NCBI GenBank assembly: GCA_963678375.2
Contig: OY782831.1
Coordinates: 2,232,001-2,296,000 of the forward strand
Direction of reading: 5' to 3'
Origin: JAEKNW01 sp963678375
GTDB lineage: Bacteria > Cloacimonadota > Cloacimonadia > Cloacimonadales > JAFGVF01
Length of the DNA stretch: 64,000 nt
The translations under genes were made by a program, and so were the position numbers. The stretch's first letter is position 1; every line of letters begins with the position of its first letter. Shown here one piece after another: positions 43,919-53,820 of the stretch. Below the pieces are notes generated by a model. That model did no database searches and was not told the DNA's origin. It saw only the letters and a list, made by a program, of their open reading frames with translations.

Positions 43919-44389
43919 AATTAATCTCCATATGTATTTATTAACTTAATTGAATAAATATATATATATAAAATATGTCAATTAAAATATACAATTTATA
44001 TTAACTGAGTAGTTTGCTATCACAAAAAGCCATAATAGTTGACTTTGAAAGTCACTTCTTTATTTCTTAGCTCAAACTCAAAAACATATATCTTTAGTTA
44101 TTAGATTTCAGTATCAAGGGAGAGTTTTCTTGTTTTAATGATTAGCCGCTCATCAATGCTATCAATAGTGGTATCTACAAGCTAGTTTTTATATTGGTCT
44201 CAAAGTTCTTTGCTATCTCAGATGTCTATATCAAGTACTACTTAACCCCTTCATCACCCCTACAATCCCCATAAATTTATGCTAAAAAAATGGGAGAGTA
44301 ACAATGAAGGATCAAAGGTGATATTCTCTAGATTTAAAATTTCACTTTCAGCTAGCAAATAATAACTATTTCTAGTTAAATATATCCTT
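43919..44389. other. Intergenic stretch
   Basis: No gene recognised on either strand. AT-rich, with upstream DNA of the DUF262 gene at its left end (ATATATATA run at about 43960). Confidence 0.3.
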
Positions 44390-44550
44390 TTTTACATAAA
44401 ATTTATAGTAATCGTTCTTAAAGGGGATTATCTCATCAGAAAGTGTAAAATTAAGAGACTAGATAGCAATGATTTCATCGAGTAAATTATCAACAAGTTT
44501 AATCTCTTCTGAAGAACATGTGAGTGAATAGCGACTATTCTTATTTCAGA
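44390..44550 (-). pseudogene. Duplicated 3' fragment of the 45374-46771 peptidase gene
   Basis: About 150 bp, roughly 90% matching 45410-45570. Reading minus gives LTCSSEEIKLVDNLLDEII then a stop where the intact copy has Trp. It and the intact gene end flank the lipoprotein gene between them, so a partial duplication or recombination event took place here. Confidence 0.65.
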
Positions 44551-44635
44551 AATATTATTATAATTATTTAATAAAGTAATTGACAAATTTATAATATTAA
44601 TTATAGATTGTAATAATATCAAATTGGAGATAATT

Positions 44636-45337
44636 ATGAAAAGAATTGTTTTATTACTAATCACCCTAAGCATTTTTATTTTAAGTAGTTGTAATTCAGA
44701 CTCTACAAAGCCTGAGGGGCCTGCATTAATATCAGGTATAGTTAAGAATGCTAATAATGAGATTGTTGAAGGAGCTAAAATTGTTTTTGGCTATAGTCTT
44801 GAAGAAGTAACACGGCCCATGACATCATTGAGATTAGACTTACCTGAAGCTAGTAATGTTAAAATTTGGATTACTAGATATGCTCAGACTGATACTATAA
44901 GAGTACTTTTGGACGAATTTATGGACCAAGGATCTCATTCAGTAGTTTGGGATGGTAAAAATGATATGGGATTGCAAGTTTATAGTTATTCTTATAATTT
45001 CCATTTAAAAACAGATGCAGAAGAAAGAGTTATTAAATTTGTTTTCTTTGATGATTATTCTAATGTAACAGGCCCTAATGTTGAAAATTTTGAAGCATGT
45101 ACAACAACTAATAGCGCTGGAGAATATTCTTTACCACTTGAAAATCTCTTAATGTTTAATGATTCATCCCCAATGGACTATACTGATGAAAATGGAAATG
45201 TAACTGAAGACGCATTGCAGGTTTCTCATTATCTCAAGGTATGGGCTCTTCATCCTGATCATGAAGCAACTTTTGTAGATTCAATTTTTGTTAGAGAAGA
45301 TAAGAATATTAAGGTAAATCTTGACTTTGCAGATTAG
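44636..45337 (+). CDS. Lipoprotein with FlgD-like Ig domain
   Basis: 233 residues from ATG 44636 (GGAG six bases before; TTG 44624 is an alternative). The lipobox is ILSSCNS with Cys as the lipidation site. A carboxypeptidase-regulatory-like beta domain (SGIVKNANNEIVEGAKIVF) is followed by a FlgD-Ig-like pattern (VWDGKNDMGLQVYSYSYNFHLK). Such modules are common in FCB surface proteins. No enzymatic motif. It is convergent with the metallopeptidase gene. Confidence 0.6.
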   Translation: MKRIVLLLITLSIFILSSCNSDSTKPEGPALISGIVKNANNEIVEGAKIVFGYSLEEVTRPMTSLRLDLPEASNVKIWITRYAQTDTIRVLLDEFMDQGSHSVVWDGKNDMGLQVYSYSYNFHLKTDAEERVIKFVFFDDYSNVTGPNVENFEACTTTNSAGEYSLPLENLLMFNDSSPMDYTDENGNVTEDALQVSHYLKVWALHPDHEATFVDSIFVREDKNIKVNLDFAD

Positions 45338-45373
45338 AGTCTAAACATAAATAATTTATAATTTATTTTATAA

Positions 45374-46771
45374 TTATTTAAAGATATTTAATGATAAGAC
45401 AGTCTGATTTATGTAAAATGTATAATATCCATTTTCAAAAGGAATTGCTTCATCAGAAAGTGTAAAATTAAGAGACCAGATAGCAATGATTTCATCGAGT
45501 AAATTATCAACAAGTTTAATCTCTTCTGAAGAACAGGTGAGTGAATAGCGACTATTTTCACTTTCGATAAATGCATTATTCTGGAAATCAAAGTCTACAC
45601 TTGATTTTGATTTGAGTTGCAGTCTTTCATTTGAAACTGAAACTTGAAGCTTTTCGCTAGTGTAGATAGGTTCAAAATCTGTTTCATCCACATGAAAAAA
45701 TATACTTCTAAAGCTATTATTTTCAACATATTCATCAATAATATCTTTAGTTAGCCACTCTAATTCAGTGATTTCAGAGAAGTTCCCACTAGAATTACTA
45801 TACTTTTTGTAAAGAGCAAGATACTCTTCTGGGCTATAATGATCGAGCATTACTCTAGTAAGGAGTCCAGCAACAGGATAGCTTATTGATGGATGTTCAG
45901 TTCGAAACTTCTCTACATCATAGAAGTCTGAATAATTCACCATTCCAGTATCGAGTAAAAACTTTCCAGTTTCCATGAGAGCATCTCTGGACTGTCCGCC
46001 ACGTCCTCCAATAGCTACTGCTAAACCTTCTTGCAAAAAAGTATGGGTGTAAAGTTGGTTATTTTTTAGATAGTAGTTAATTAAAAAATGAGTAACTTCG
46101 TGGAAATGGGCTGGATAGGTAGAGACGATATAATCTTGATTTAAGAGAAAAATTCCTCTTGTTTTATAGGAAGTTAGTAGCTCAATAGTTTCTAAATCAG
46201 GACAATAGAAGTAATCTAATTTATTTATTCTAAGAGAGTCTAACTCATAATTATCTTGAGGGAAATAGGAAAAGAATGATTCTATTCTCTTATCTAAAAT
46301 TTCCATTGCTGTTTGTGGTATTGGTGAATCTGATGGAAAATGATAGGTAAGATATTCCGAATCCATTTTCTGCCAGGTGCGGGTATGATAATCCAAGCGA
46401 CTCATGATATTATTGTCTGAAATATAAAATTCATAAGCTATAAGACCATTAACTTCTGTATAATTATGATAATAGGATCCAGCAAGTTTAATCAAAGGGT
46501 GACTAACTGTTAGCTGAGGATTATCTTGTGAATAGGCTTTTAGAGCTATGTTCCCAATAAGAAACTTATTATAGGGTATCTTGTAGGAAATCTTATGTTT
46601 GTTATAATTCTGAATGCTAGTAGGGAGTGAGAAGTTATTAATTGAATGAGGGTCTTCCCATACTTTAGCTGAAATATTAAGAGGTTCATTATCTGTCTTT
46701 GACCATGAGGCATCCAAGCCAGATACAAACAGAGTTAAGACAATTATTATTATTGCAGGACCCTTTAGCAT
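45374..46771 (-). CDS. Exported gluzincin-type metallopeptidase
   Basis: 465 residues with a signal peptide (MLKGPAIIIIVLTLFVSG). Residues 224-228 read HEVTH, and Glu248 in LQEGLAVAIGG supplies the third zinc ligand, the pattern of peptidase-MA-like gluzincins. The N-terminal ~150 residues are beta-rich and the C-terminal ~110 form a separate domain whose 3' end is duplicated at 44390. Periplasmic or surface protease; substrate unknown. Confidence 0.7.
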   Translation of the reverse strand: MLKGPAIIIIVLTLFVSGLDASWSKTDNEPLNISAKVWEDPHSINNFSLPTSIQNYNKHKISYKIPYNKFLIGNIALKAYSQDNPQLTVSHPLIKLAGSYYHNYTEVNGLIAYEFYISDNNIMSRLDYHTRTWQKMDSEYLTYHFPSDSPIPQTAMEILDKRIESFFSYFPQDNYELDSLRINKLDYFYCPDLETIELLTSYKTRGIFLLNQDYIVSTYPAHFHEVTHFLINYYLKNNQLYTHTFLQEGLAVAIGGRGGQSRDALMETGKFLLDTGMVNYSDFYDVEKFRTEHPSISYPVAGLLTRVMLDHYSPEEYLALYKKYSNSSGNFSEITELEWLTKDIIDEYVENNSFRSIFFHVDETDFEPIYTSEKLQVSVSNERLQLKSKSSVDFDFQNNAFIESENSRYSLTCSSEEIKLVDNLLDEIIAIWSLNFTLSDEAIPFENGYYTFYINQTVLSLNIFK

Positions 46772-47053
46772 ACTTTCTCCTTTAGTAATCCAAGTTTTGG
46801 TGTCTTTCTCTAAGAACCAAAATAAATAAACTTACTTATTGTTACAAGTGAAGTTGTATATCTAGAACTGTCAAGTTAATAAGGTTTATCAATTAGGAAA
46901 AGTATAAAAAGAAGTATCACTGATAGAGATTTATTCTAACCCATTAAACCCAAATAATGCAGTAGAACTTTGTAAATAGCAAAAGGGACGTAAATTTATC
47001 ACATCCCTTCTGCTCGATATATATATTATTTTCTTTTCTTTTCTTTTCTTTAG
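46772..47053. other. Intergenic region with pentanucleotide repeat
   Basis: Apart from the hairpin listed separately, the minus strand just after the stop of the C25-like gene carries four to five tandem AAAAG units (47030-47053). This is an SSR that could vary in length; no gene is present. Confidence 0.5.
46983..47009 (-). terminator. Terminator of the C25-like gene
   Basis: AAGGGACGT pairs with ACATCCCTT (one mismatch) around a 9-nt loop, followed on the minus strand by TTTTGCTATTT. Located about 45 bases past the stop at 47054. Confidence 0.55.
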
Positions 47054-50000
47054 TTAATTCTTCAGAGCTTTAATCATGTAGAAATATTTCTCAGTGCTAT
47101 TTCGTGGTTGGTTATGCTGATAATAAGTATTATTGGTGTCTGCTAGTTCTATCCAGTTGTTTAAATCTGTAGAGTAGTAGACTTTGTAGAAATCAGCGTT
47201 TGGGATAGCATTCCAGTTGATATTGACAAGGTTACCCATCATTTCTAATTCAAGATTGTTAGGAGCAATAAGTTCAACAATTCCCATATTAATATTGAAA
47301 GGTTGCTCAACTGAACCAATAACTTCGCCACTAGTTATCGAAGCAGAATTAGATTCCACAATCACTATATCTTCAGAAATATCATACAGTTTGAAGTAGA
47401 TGTTTTCCAAAGATCCATTAGATTGAACATCTATTGTGGTGAAAGCTTGACTTCTGTTTAGAATAACTATTTGACCTAGTCCTCGACATTCTTGGTTTAC
47501 CCAAACAGAGATAATATCATCTGAACTAATGTTATCGCTAATGTGTGTAATTTCAGCATGAATAGTAGCATTGTTGTTAGGGTAGATGACAGGTTCCCAA
47601 CTTGGTACATTTATTAATTCTCTAATGTTAAGAGTGATTGGGATATCTAAAATGTTATTTTCAGCAGAATTAGATTGAATATTAAGATTAGCAGTATATT
47701 CTCCTTCAATAAAATCAACCGAGGTAAAGTCAAGGTTAATATCATGGTTAGAATGAGGTGATATTGCAAGATCATCATATTCACCATCTAGTGTAACCCA
47801 TAAAGGTGGTGGAGTACCATTAACAGATATCTCCAAGTTATCGATAGCCCAATACCAGTCATAGTTAGCTTCATAATAGTGAAATCTAAGTTTTACATCA
47901 GTGTAGCCATCATTAATGATAGTATAAGAGAAATGACTTGGAGAAGTCCATGAACCAGTATTATCTCCTTGCCAACGTCCTATATTAATCCATTCAGTTC
48001 CAGTCCAGAAATCAACATCAGCAATCTCTTGTTGGTATTTATTAAAGTAATGATCAAATTCAATAATGATGTCTTCGTAACCACTGACATTGAAGATTGG
48101 GGTCTCAATAGTATCATCGATATCATTGTAACCAGCAGCATCACTATCAATGAATAAGAAAGAAGAGCCATCTATGGATGATGAATTATAACTATTTGCA
48201 ATATGCCAAGTATGATCTGGAGAATAAAGATAATCAATATTCCAGTCTGCTAGGTTATGATTATCAAAGTTGGCTGTGAATACTTCAGTTACTTCTCTTG
48301 TTGCATTTTGTTGAAGATGTAGAGAACAAGTTAATTCAAGATCACCAGTATTAGTGATGATTAAATTCCGATTAGCTGTTTCTCCTGGCTCCATAGTTAG
48401 TTCAATACTTGGGTAATTAAGGTTAATTGTAGGGGGAATTACTACTTCTAATCCAAGAGGTATATCAATAGCTTGATTATCTGGGTCATTAGTTCTAATA
48501 GAAATCGAGCCTGTAAATTCTCCTAAATTATCAGTAGAATGACTAACAATATATGATTGAGAATGTAGGGGAGAAATTGAGAAATTAATATTTCTTAAGC
48601 TAGATTGGTTATCAGAATTATCTAATATTTCTTGCTTTGACCTTGATTCAACTATCTCATCAACAGTAAAATTATTGCTAACGCTGATTACTCCTGTAAG
48701 ATTCTCACCTCCTGTGTTTGAAATAGTTAGGGTTTCGAGAACTCGACTATTTAAGGCAACAGCCCCAAAATCTATATTACTAGGATTTATTAGGGCAGTT
48801 GGAGGGAAGTGGCCTGTACTTGTTATGATTAAGAGGGCCATCTCATTCTCTAAAGGTTTCGCAGCTACAGGGTAGGCATTATTGTAAGTATATTCTAAAC
48901 CAACTGTTCCTGTATGGTCTTCAATACCAACGGTAGCATATTCACCGTGAGAATTACCACCAGCATTGTCAATATTATTGATGACTTTATACTGAATTTT
49001 AATTGGAGCATCACCAGTAGGTGAACCGTAGTATTCAGGGTCATAGAGAATAACTTGAAAAGTTTCTTCATAACTTGTGTTATAATGATTTTTCCATTCA
49101 TTCCAGGTAATCACAAAAGAGTTTGTTAACTGGTCATGAGCAACAAAAACTTGGCCTGTTCCACCAGTTATAAGATCATCCCAGAAAGGAGCAATCATTG
49201 GAGATGGTCCTAAAAGACCTGGTAGTCTCCAGTTTCTAAAAGTGGCTTGTTCTGTTTCACCCATTGCCAACCAGCCATTGCTACAGACTGATATTTGATT
49301 ATATTCTCTACCATAAAACATAAATGAGAAAGGTAAATCAACTAGTTCAACTTGTTCTTGGTTATCGCCATTATCGGGCAGTGTCAAAGCTGTTCCATAA
49401 CCACCTTGGCTTGGATCAAGTTCAACCCAATTATATTCTGGACATTCAACATAATCAGTATCATTAGAATCAAAGATATAGTATCCGTAAGCGTCAGGTC
49501 CCAGAGGATCACTGATAGATGCTTGGCCAACTTGTAAGTTAAAATAAGCAGAAGTTTCAAAACCATCATCATTTATCGTAAGCGTCATTGGAACTAAGTT
49601 ACCAGGGAATAAGTCATCAGAGGCTGTGATATTGAAGTCTAAAGTACTAGTTGTTCCACTTGCTAAGTAAGCAAGTGTAGCTTGGTCAATATTTATAGTA
49701 ATTCTTTCATCAGTTGATGATAAAGTAGCATTTGCTGAAGTTAGATCTGCGTTTCCAGAATTTATTAGTTCTAGGTTTATTGCGGATGTTTGACCCGGGG
49801 CGAAATTAGTGTTTTCTAAGTCATATTCAAACACCTCTACAATGGGACTTTGGATAGGAAGAAGAATTTGTCTTTCCCAACTATATCTTGTGTTGGAAAA
49901 AACTACTTTAAAAGCTATTTCAGAATCGTAGGCAATGTTAGCTAGAGAAAAAGCAAAGTCACTTGTACTTTCACCGATTTCATCTTCTTGTATATTACCA

Positions 50001-52132
50001 TAATAGACTGTTGGGTTAGAAATGTCTATTCCGTTACTAATAGCTGTAATAGTTCCAGAAATATTAGTTACATCAGCGGAACCTAGATTAACAGCATCAA
50101 CTCCTAAAGTAAAATCTCCTCCTGGAGTTAAATAATTAACTTCTGTTCCACCATCGTAAATTCTTAAGTCAGATACGTTTAAAAGTGGATTAGCTATACC
50201 AAAAACTATCTCATATTGCTCAGGTTTATAACCAACTTTAGACACAGTCAAGAGTCCATCCCCTACTGTAGCTTCTGGAATATCAAAGAATAACACACCA
50301 TCAGCATTAGTATAACCTGTTAAGTAGTCCTCTCCAATTTTAAGGGTTGCCCAAACATTTTCTAATGGCTGACCAGTTTCTGTAGTCTCAACCTTATATT
50401 GGTTTGATCCAGCTGGAACACCTACTAAATAATCAGTTTCAATAAGTTTAGGTTGGTCTTTAAATACTCTTAATGCACTATCACCAATTAAATTACAAAT
50501 GGTAGAAAAGAAATTAACTCTTTCTGGTTTCGATATAGCATAAGCTTCCCAGAGATGGAACTTACCGCGATTATTAGCAGCACCCATGGTCCAACCATCT
50601 TCTTGGAAGAGGTAACCCATGATTCCACCATTAAGATTGTTATTAAAGGTAGTGTGTGTACCTGAAGTAGCTAAACCGATTGAACACACTCCACCAGTTG
50701 GTGATGCCCCAGAACCTGCTCTCACAACAGCCTCAGTAACTGAAGTTCCTGAGTAGAAAGTTCCTGTCGAACAAGTAAGAATCACTGTAACTGTAAGTTG
50801 ATTAACATTATTAAGTGCTGTTGCATCAGAAGTATTCCAGCCATCCATTCCTATCCATCCACGGTAATTCCAGAAACCAACACCTGCGTTAAGTCCATTA
50901 CTTACAGAAGATGGAGAGGGAGAATCTCCATAAAGTTCAATAAAAGTAAAATCATCATTATACTCGGTCATAGCTTCCTTTACGAATTGATTTGTAATAA
51001 TAGTAGATTGCCCTGATGGGGTAGTGTCTGCTACTAGTAAAGCTCGAGTATAATAATCTAAGTCAGTGACTGTTGAAGCTTTTTCATACTTAATAGTTTT
51101 TGTAACTAAAGTAGAAAGGTCAATCAAGTCCTCAATAGAAAGTCTTCCCAAGAAGACATCTTCAAGTTCATCATTACCTTCTAACAAACCATACCAGTGA
51201 TCTCCACCAGCACTGTAGGAAGAAATTTGATAAACTGGAATTGAATAAGAACCTGAACCATCACCAATAAAAGTAACGTATGCAGGAGGATTTTCCCAGT
51301 TATCATAAGCATTTTGAAGATAAGATTTAATAGATGCATTGGATGTGCCAGTTTGAGCAGTAGATGCTGTATAAACAGTCCATCCTTGTTCTTTTCTCCA
51401 GTTAAAGAGATTATTAGAAATTGGGTTTCCCTCTAAAGCAGCTGGATAAATATATAAAATAGTTGGGTTTTGAAAATTCACTCTTGAAGTTGGTTCATTA
51501 TAGTTCAACAATGTAGAGGCAAAGAAATGTTCAAAACTTGGGTCAGGTTTAATAAAGGATCTAGTAATTTCGTTTACAGAATCTTCGTTTTCAATAGTAA
51601 TTTCGATTTCAGCTTTATTAATTACTTCTAAGACATTCTTAGCATCGTTATATCTAAAAGGGTTAACTATGAAATTTACTAATCTTTTGTTTCTTAATAT
51701 TGCAGGCTGACCAATTTCAACAATAGATGTAGGATAATACACGTCTTTTGTATATACTTGGTTGTTAAATGATAAAAGTTCCTGTGGGTTTTCTCTAAAA
51801 GGTTTGATATTAATGTCTTTAACAAATTCTGACTCAATCACTCTAATGTTAATTGAAGGATTTCCTGTGTTTGGAATCTCAATAGTTGAAGAGTAAAAGG
51901 GAAGTTCTGGCTTACCTTCTTCGACAGTAGAACTTAGTGATGTGCTACTAATGTAATCATATTCTGCAGCTGCTATGACTTCTTGTTTTATTTGGAAATT
52001 TGGGTTTTCGAAAAGTATGTTTAAACTTGAGCGTGTTTCATTCTCTACTCTAAACTGTCCAAATGCTAAAATAGGTGTTAACATTATCAATAGTCCTAGG
52101 GCTATACAAAAAAATCTTTTTCTCTCAGTCAT
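47054..52132 (-). CDS. Large secreted C25 (gingipain)-like protein lacking the catalytic His
   Basis: 1692 residues: signal peptide, a gingipain propeptide-like region (30-200), and a C25-type domain (about 220-560) with DVFLGRLS. The Cys position is kept (TCSTGTF, Cys454) but the expected NYxGHG motif is WNYRGWIGMDGW, so Trp426 replaces the catalytic His. After it come CARDB-like and choice-of-anchor beta domains, a MAM-like segment (about 1270-1420) and a Fn3-like C-terminus. There is no clear type A sorting sequence. It may be an inactive adhesin derived from a peptidase, or use a different His. Confidence 0.75.
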   Translation of the reverse strand: MTERKRFFCIALGLLIMLTPILAFGQFRVENETRSSLNILFENPNFQIKQEVIAAAEYDYISSTSLSSTVEEGKPELPFYSSTIEIPNTGNPSINIRVIESEFVKDINIKPFRENPQELLSFNNQVYTKDVYYPTSIVEIGQPAILRNKRLVNFIVNPFRYNDAKNVLEVINKAEIEITIENEDSVNEITRSFIKPDPSFEHFFASTLLNYNEPTSRVNFQNPTILYIYPAALEGNPISNNLFNWRKEQGWTVYTASTAQTGTSNASIKSYLQNAYDNWENPPAYVTFIGDGSGSYSIPVYQISSYSAGGDHWYGLLEGNDELEDVFLGRLSIEDLIDLSTLVTKTIKYEKASTVTDLDYYTRALLVADTTPSGQSTIITNQFVKEAMTEYNDDFTFIELYGDSPSPSSVSNGLNAGVGFWNYRGWIGMDGWNTSDATALNNVNQLTVTVILTCSTGTFYSGTSVTEAVVRAGSGASPTGGVCSIGLATSGTHTTFNNNLNGGIMGYLFQEDGWTMGAANNRGKFHLWEAYAISKPERVNFFSTICNLIGDSALRVFKDQPKLIETDYLVGVPAGSNQYKVETTETGQPLENVWATLKIGEDYLTGYTNADGVLFFDIPEATVGDGLLTVSKVGYKPEQYEIVFGIANPLLNVSDLRIYDGGTEVNYLTPGGDFTLGVDAVNLGSADVTNISGTITAISNGIDISNPTVYYGNIQEDEIGESTSDFAFSLANIAYDSEIAFKVVFSNTRYSWERQILLPIQSPIVEVFEYDLENTNFAPGQTSAINLELINSGNADLTSANATLSSTDERITINIDQATLAYLASGTTSTLDFNITASDDLFPGNLVPMTLTINDDGFETSAYFNLQVGQASISDPLGPDAYGYYIFDSNDTDYVECPEYNWVELDPSQGGYGTALTLPDNGDNQEQVELVDLPFSFMFYGREYNQISVCSNGWLAMGETEQATFRNWRLPGLLGPSPMIAPFWDDLITGGTGQVFVAHDQLTNSFVITWNEWKNHYNTSYEETFQVILYDPEYYGSPTGDAPIKIQYKVINNIDNAGGNSHGEYATVGIEDHTGTVGLEYTYNNAYPVAAKPLENEMALLIITSTGHFPPTALINPSNIDFGAVALNSRVLETLTISNTGGENLTGVISVSNNFTVDEIVESRSKQEILDNSDNQSSLRNINFSISPLHSQSYIVSHSTDNLGEFTGSISIRTNDPDNQAIDIPLGLEVVIPPTINLNYPSIELTMEPGETANRNLIITNTGDLELTCSLHLQQNATREVTEVFTANFDNHNLADWNIDYLYSPDHTWHIANSYNSSSIDGSSFLFIDSDAAGYNDIDDTIETPIFNVSGYEDIIIEFDHYFNKYQQEIADVDFWTGTEWINIGRWQGDNTGSWTSPSHFSYTIINDGYTDVKLRFHYYEANYDWYWAIDNLEISVNGTPPPLWVTLDGEYDDLAISPHSNHDINLDFTSVDFIEGEYTANLNIQSNSAENNILDIPITLNIRELINVPSWEPVIYPNNNATIHAEITHISDNISSDDIISVWVNQECRGLGQIVILNRSQAFTTIDVQSNGSLENIYFKLYDISEDIVIVESNSASITSGEVIGSVEQPFNINMGIVELIAPNNLELEMMGNLVNINWNAIPNADFYKVYYSTDLNNWIELADTNNTYYQHNQPRNSTEKYFYMIKALKN

Positions 52133-52351
52133 TCATTACCTCTATATTTTTAGTGTGTCTATGTACTTAGCTAGCATAAATTTAACTGATGTGGTTTATG
52201 CTTAATAAATTTGAAAAGTGTGGTTATAGACTTATTATGTAATTTTCATTCCAAAATTGTAATTATTATTAAAATACGATAACTTCATTATGAGAAATAT
52301 AAGAAGCTAGAATTGAGCCTAGAAATCTTGAGTGGACTAAATTTTCTTGCA
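52133..52351. other. Intergenic region upstream of the C25-like gene
   Basis: No gene found. It should contain the promoter of the 47054-52132 gene on the minus strand, but no clear -35/-10 pair stands out. Confidence 0.3.
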
Positions 52352-52386
52352 TAAAAAAATGGAAGTCCTCGGTAAAGAACTTCCAT
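52352..52386 (-). terminator. Intrinsic terminator of the 54270-52405 operon
   Basis: Minus strand ATGGAAGT and ACTTCCAT form a perfect 8-bp stem with a 12-nt loop, followed by TTTTTTTATG. It lies about 20 bases past the stop of the DUF1573-like gene. A textbook rho-independent terminator. Confidence 0.85.
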
Positions 52387-52404
52387 CAAAAATCTGGATA
52401 AAAC

Positions 52405-53103
52405 TTATTTTATTACAGTTTCAAAATACTTCATAGCAGCGATTTGCCATTCTTGAAAATCTGAGCTCATATAATATAGCTTTTTACAATGCTTTCTCAT
52501 TTCACTGAGTTCATTTTCAGAGAGGGCTTGTCCATATACTAGATAAACTTTATCCTTGAGAAAAAAAGCCTCTGGAGAAGTCAATAGTGCTTTCTTGCTG
52601 ATATTTATTGATAAATCAATTGATCCTCTTGAATATAATTCAGAAGCTCTCAAATCATAGATAGTTAACTGTTTCTTATAGAAATCAAGCAAGTGGAAAG
52701 ATTCAGAAGCTGTAATATTCTCTTTTTTCAAATCAAGCTGTCTTTCAGGTTTCTTAATTAAACCTTCTGCCAATAAATCAATAGTTAAAGGCTTAGGATC
52801 TGCCTGCAAGTGAAAGTAAAGATTTAGAGAATCAAAAATACAAAGCATATCATAAGAAATGGATAAGGAGAATGTTTTGCTTTGCTTAGGGGAAATTTCA
52901 TTGATAAACTTATCAATAACTTTAATCCCTCATCCACCTTCAATTCTTGTTATCTTAATTATCGAATCTGTCTGATTAGTTACTTGGAAAGTATATATTT
53001 CAGACTTATGATTCACTAAACGAAGACTTACAGGCATGAGATCTGTAGCATAGATTTCAAATGAGAATAGCAAAACTATAAATAAGACAAAATAAGATTT
53101 CAC
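52405..53103 (-). CDS. DUF1573-like exported protein with in-frame UGA (selenoprotein candidate)
   Basis: From GTG 53103 (2 bp after the previous stop) the frame gives a signal peptide (MKSYFVLFIVLLFSFEIYA), then FQVTNQTDSIIKITRIEGG, an in-frame TGA at codon 58 (52930-52932), and GIKVIDKFINEISPKQSKTF onward to 52405. The pattern (NxTD, a Cys-Gly-Cys loop, then a Pro-led strand) matches DUF1573-type beta-sandwich domains, in which the UGA position is normally Cys of CGC. A 40-nt hairpin starts immediately after UGA. Either Sec is inserted or the gene is a nonsense pseudogene. 232 codons in total. Confidence 0.5.
52890..52929 (-). promoter_or_regulatory. SECIS-like hairpin after the in-frame UGA
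   Basis: On the minus strand the 40 bases after UGA begin GGGA and end TCCC (outer pairs). Inside, ATTGATAA and TTATCAAT form a perfect 8-bp upper stem with GT at its tip, 20 bases from the UGA. Bacterial SECIS elements have a similar length, spacing and a G in the apical loop. Coding constraint could also explain it. Confidence 0.4.
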
Positions 53104-53105
53104 TA

Positions 53106-53810
53106 TTAGAAGTTCTCTACTTTGTCAAATATGTAAGGAGAATATGGTCCCATAACAATAGTTCCAGCTGTATTATAACCTAAATCCCAACTAGTTAAAT
53201 ATGTAGGGAAGAGGGTGGTTTCTGAAGTTAAGTAAGCTACTCCTGGTATTGTTGCGTTACAATCTGTGCCAGATGTTGCTCCTGAGAAATGGTCTCCCTC
53301 CCAATTAAATTCAAGCCCACATCCAGGTTTTAAAGTCAAATCATTCTCACTTATTTGGTCAAAGTCTTCTGGTGTTTCCCAAGATCCAACATAAGTAGCT
53401 GGACTAGGAATAGCATATATCTCATCTTTTAACTGACCATTCTCTTCAAAAACACGATATATGCGTTGTCGGTAAGGACTAGATAATTGATTAGCATAAG
53501 CTTGTTCTACATATAACCAATATCCATTATCTGTAGAAAGATGATCCCAGATTCTAACCATCTTTAATCTAACATCAACATGATAAGGATCAGTTGAGCT
53601 TTCTGCTTGTTCTTCACTAGAAAAAGAACCTGTCATATAATCTATTAATAATTCTAGAGAACCTGTTTCTTCTTGAGAAAAACTGATGTTTTCAATATCA
53701 TTGATATCTATTTCTACAATACTACCATCTGTTTTATTAATTATCATGTTACCACAAAAGAGATTTGTGAACAGTATAAATGTTATTAATATTCCTATAA
53801 ACTTCTTCAT
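53106..53810 (-). CDS. CpcT/CpeT-like protein
   Basis: 234 residues with a signal peptide. The CpcT/CpeT pattern is clear: ELLIDYMTGSFSSEEQA, then GYWLYVEQAYANQLSSPYRQRIYRV, then KPGCGLEFNWEG, FSGATSGTDC. In cyanobacteria this family attaches bilins to phycobiliproteins; here there is no other phototrophy gene, so a different ligand is likely. A short N-terminal extension (INKTDGSIVEIDINDIENISFSQ) resembles the start of the next gene's product. It lies 2 bp from the DUF1573-like gene, in one operon. Confidence 0.75.
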   Translation of the reverse strand: MKKFIGILITFILFTNLFCGNMIINKTDGSIVEIDINDIENISFSQEETGSLELLIDYMTGSFSSEEQAESSTDPYHVDVRLKMVRIWDHLSTDNGYWLYVEQAYANQLSSPYRQRIYRVFEENGQLKDEIYAIPSPATYVGSWETPEDFDQISENDLTLKPGCGLEFNWEGDHFSGATSGTDCNATIPGVAYLTSETTLFPTYLTSWDLGYNTAGTIVMGPYSPYIFDKVENF

Positions 53811-53820
53811 TATAATTCTC

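Noticed and set aside
45409..45591. Minus-strand 60-codon ORF in the peptidase 3' end and its twin at 44428-44673
   Set aside because: They are the same alternative frame of a duplicated segment; similarity arises from the DNA duplication, not from protein conservation.
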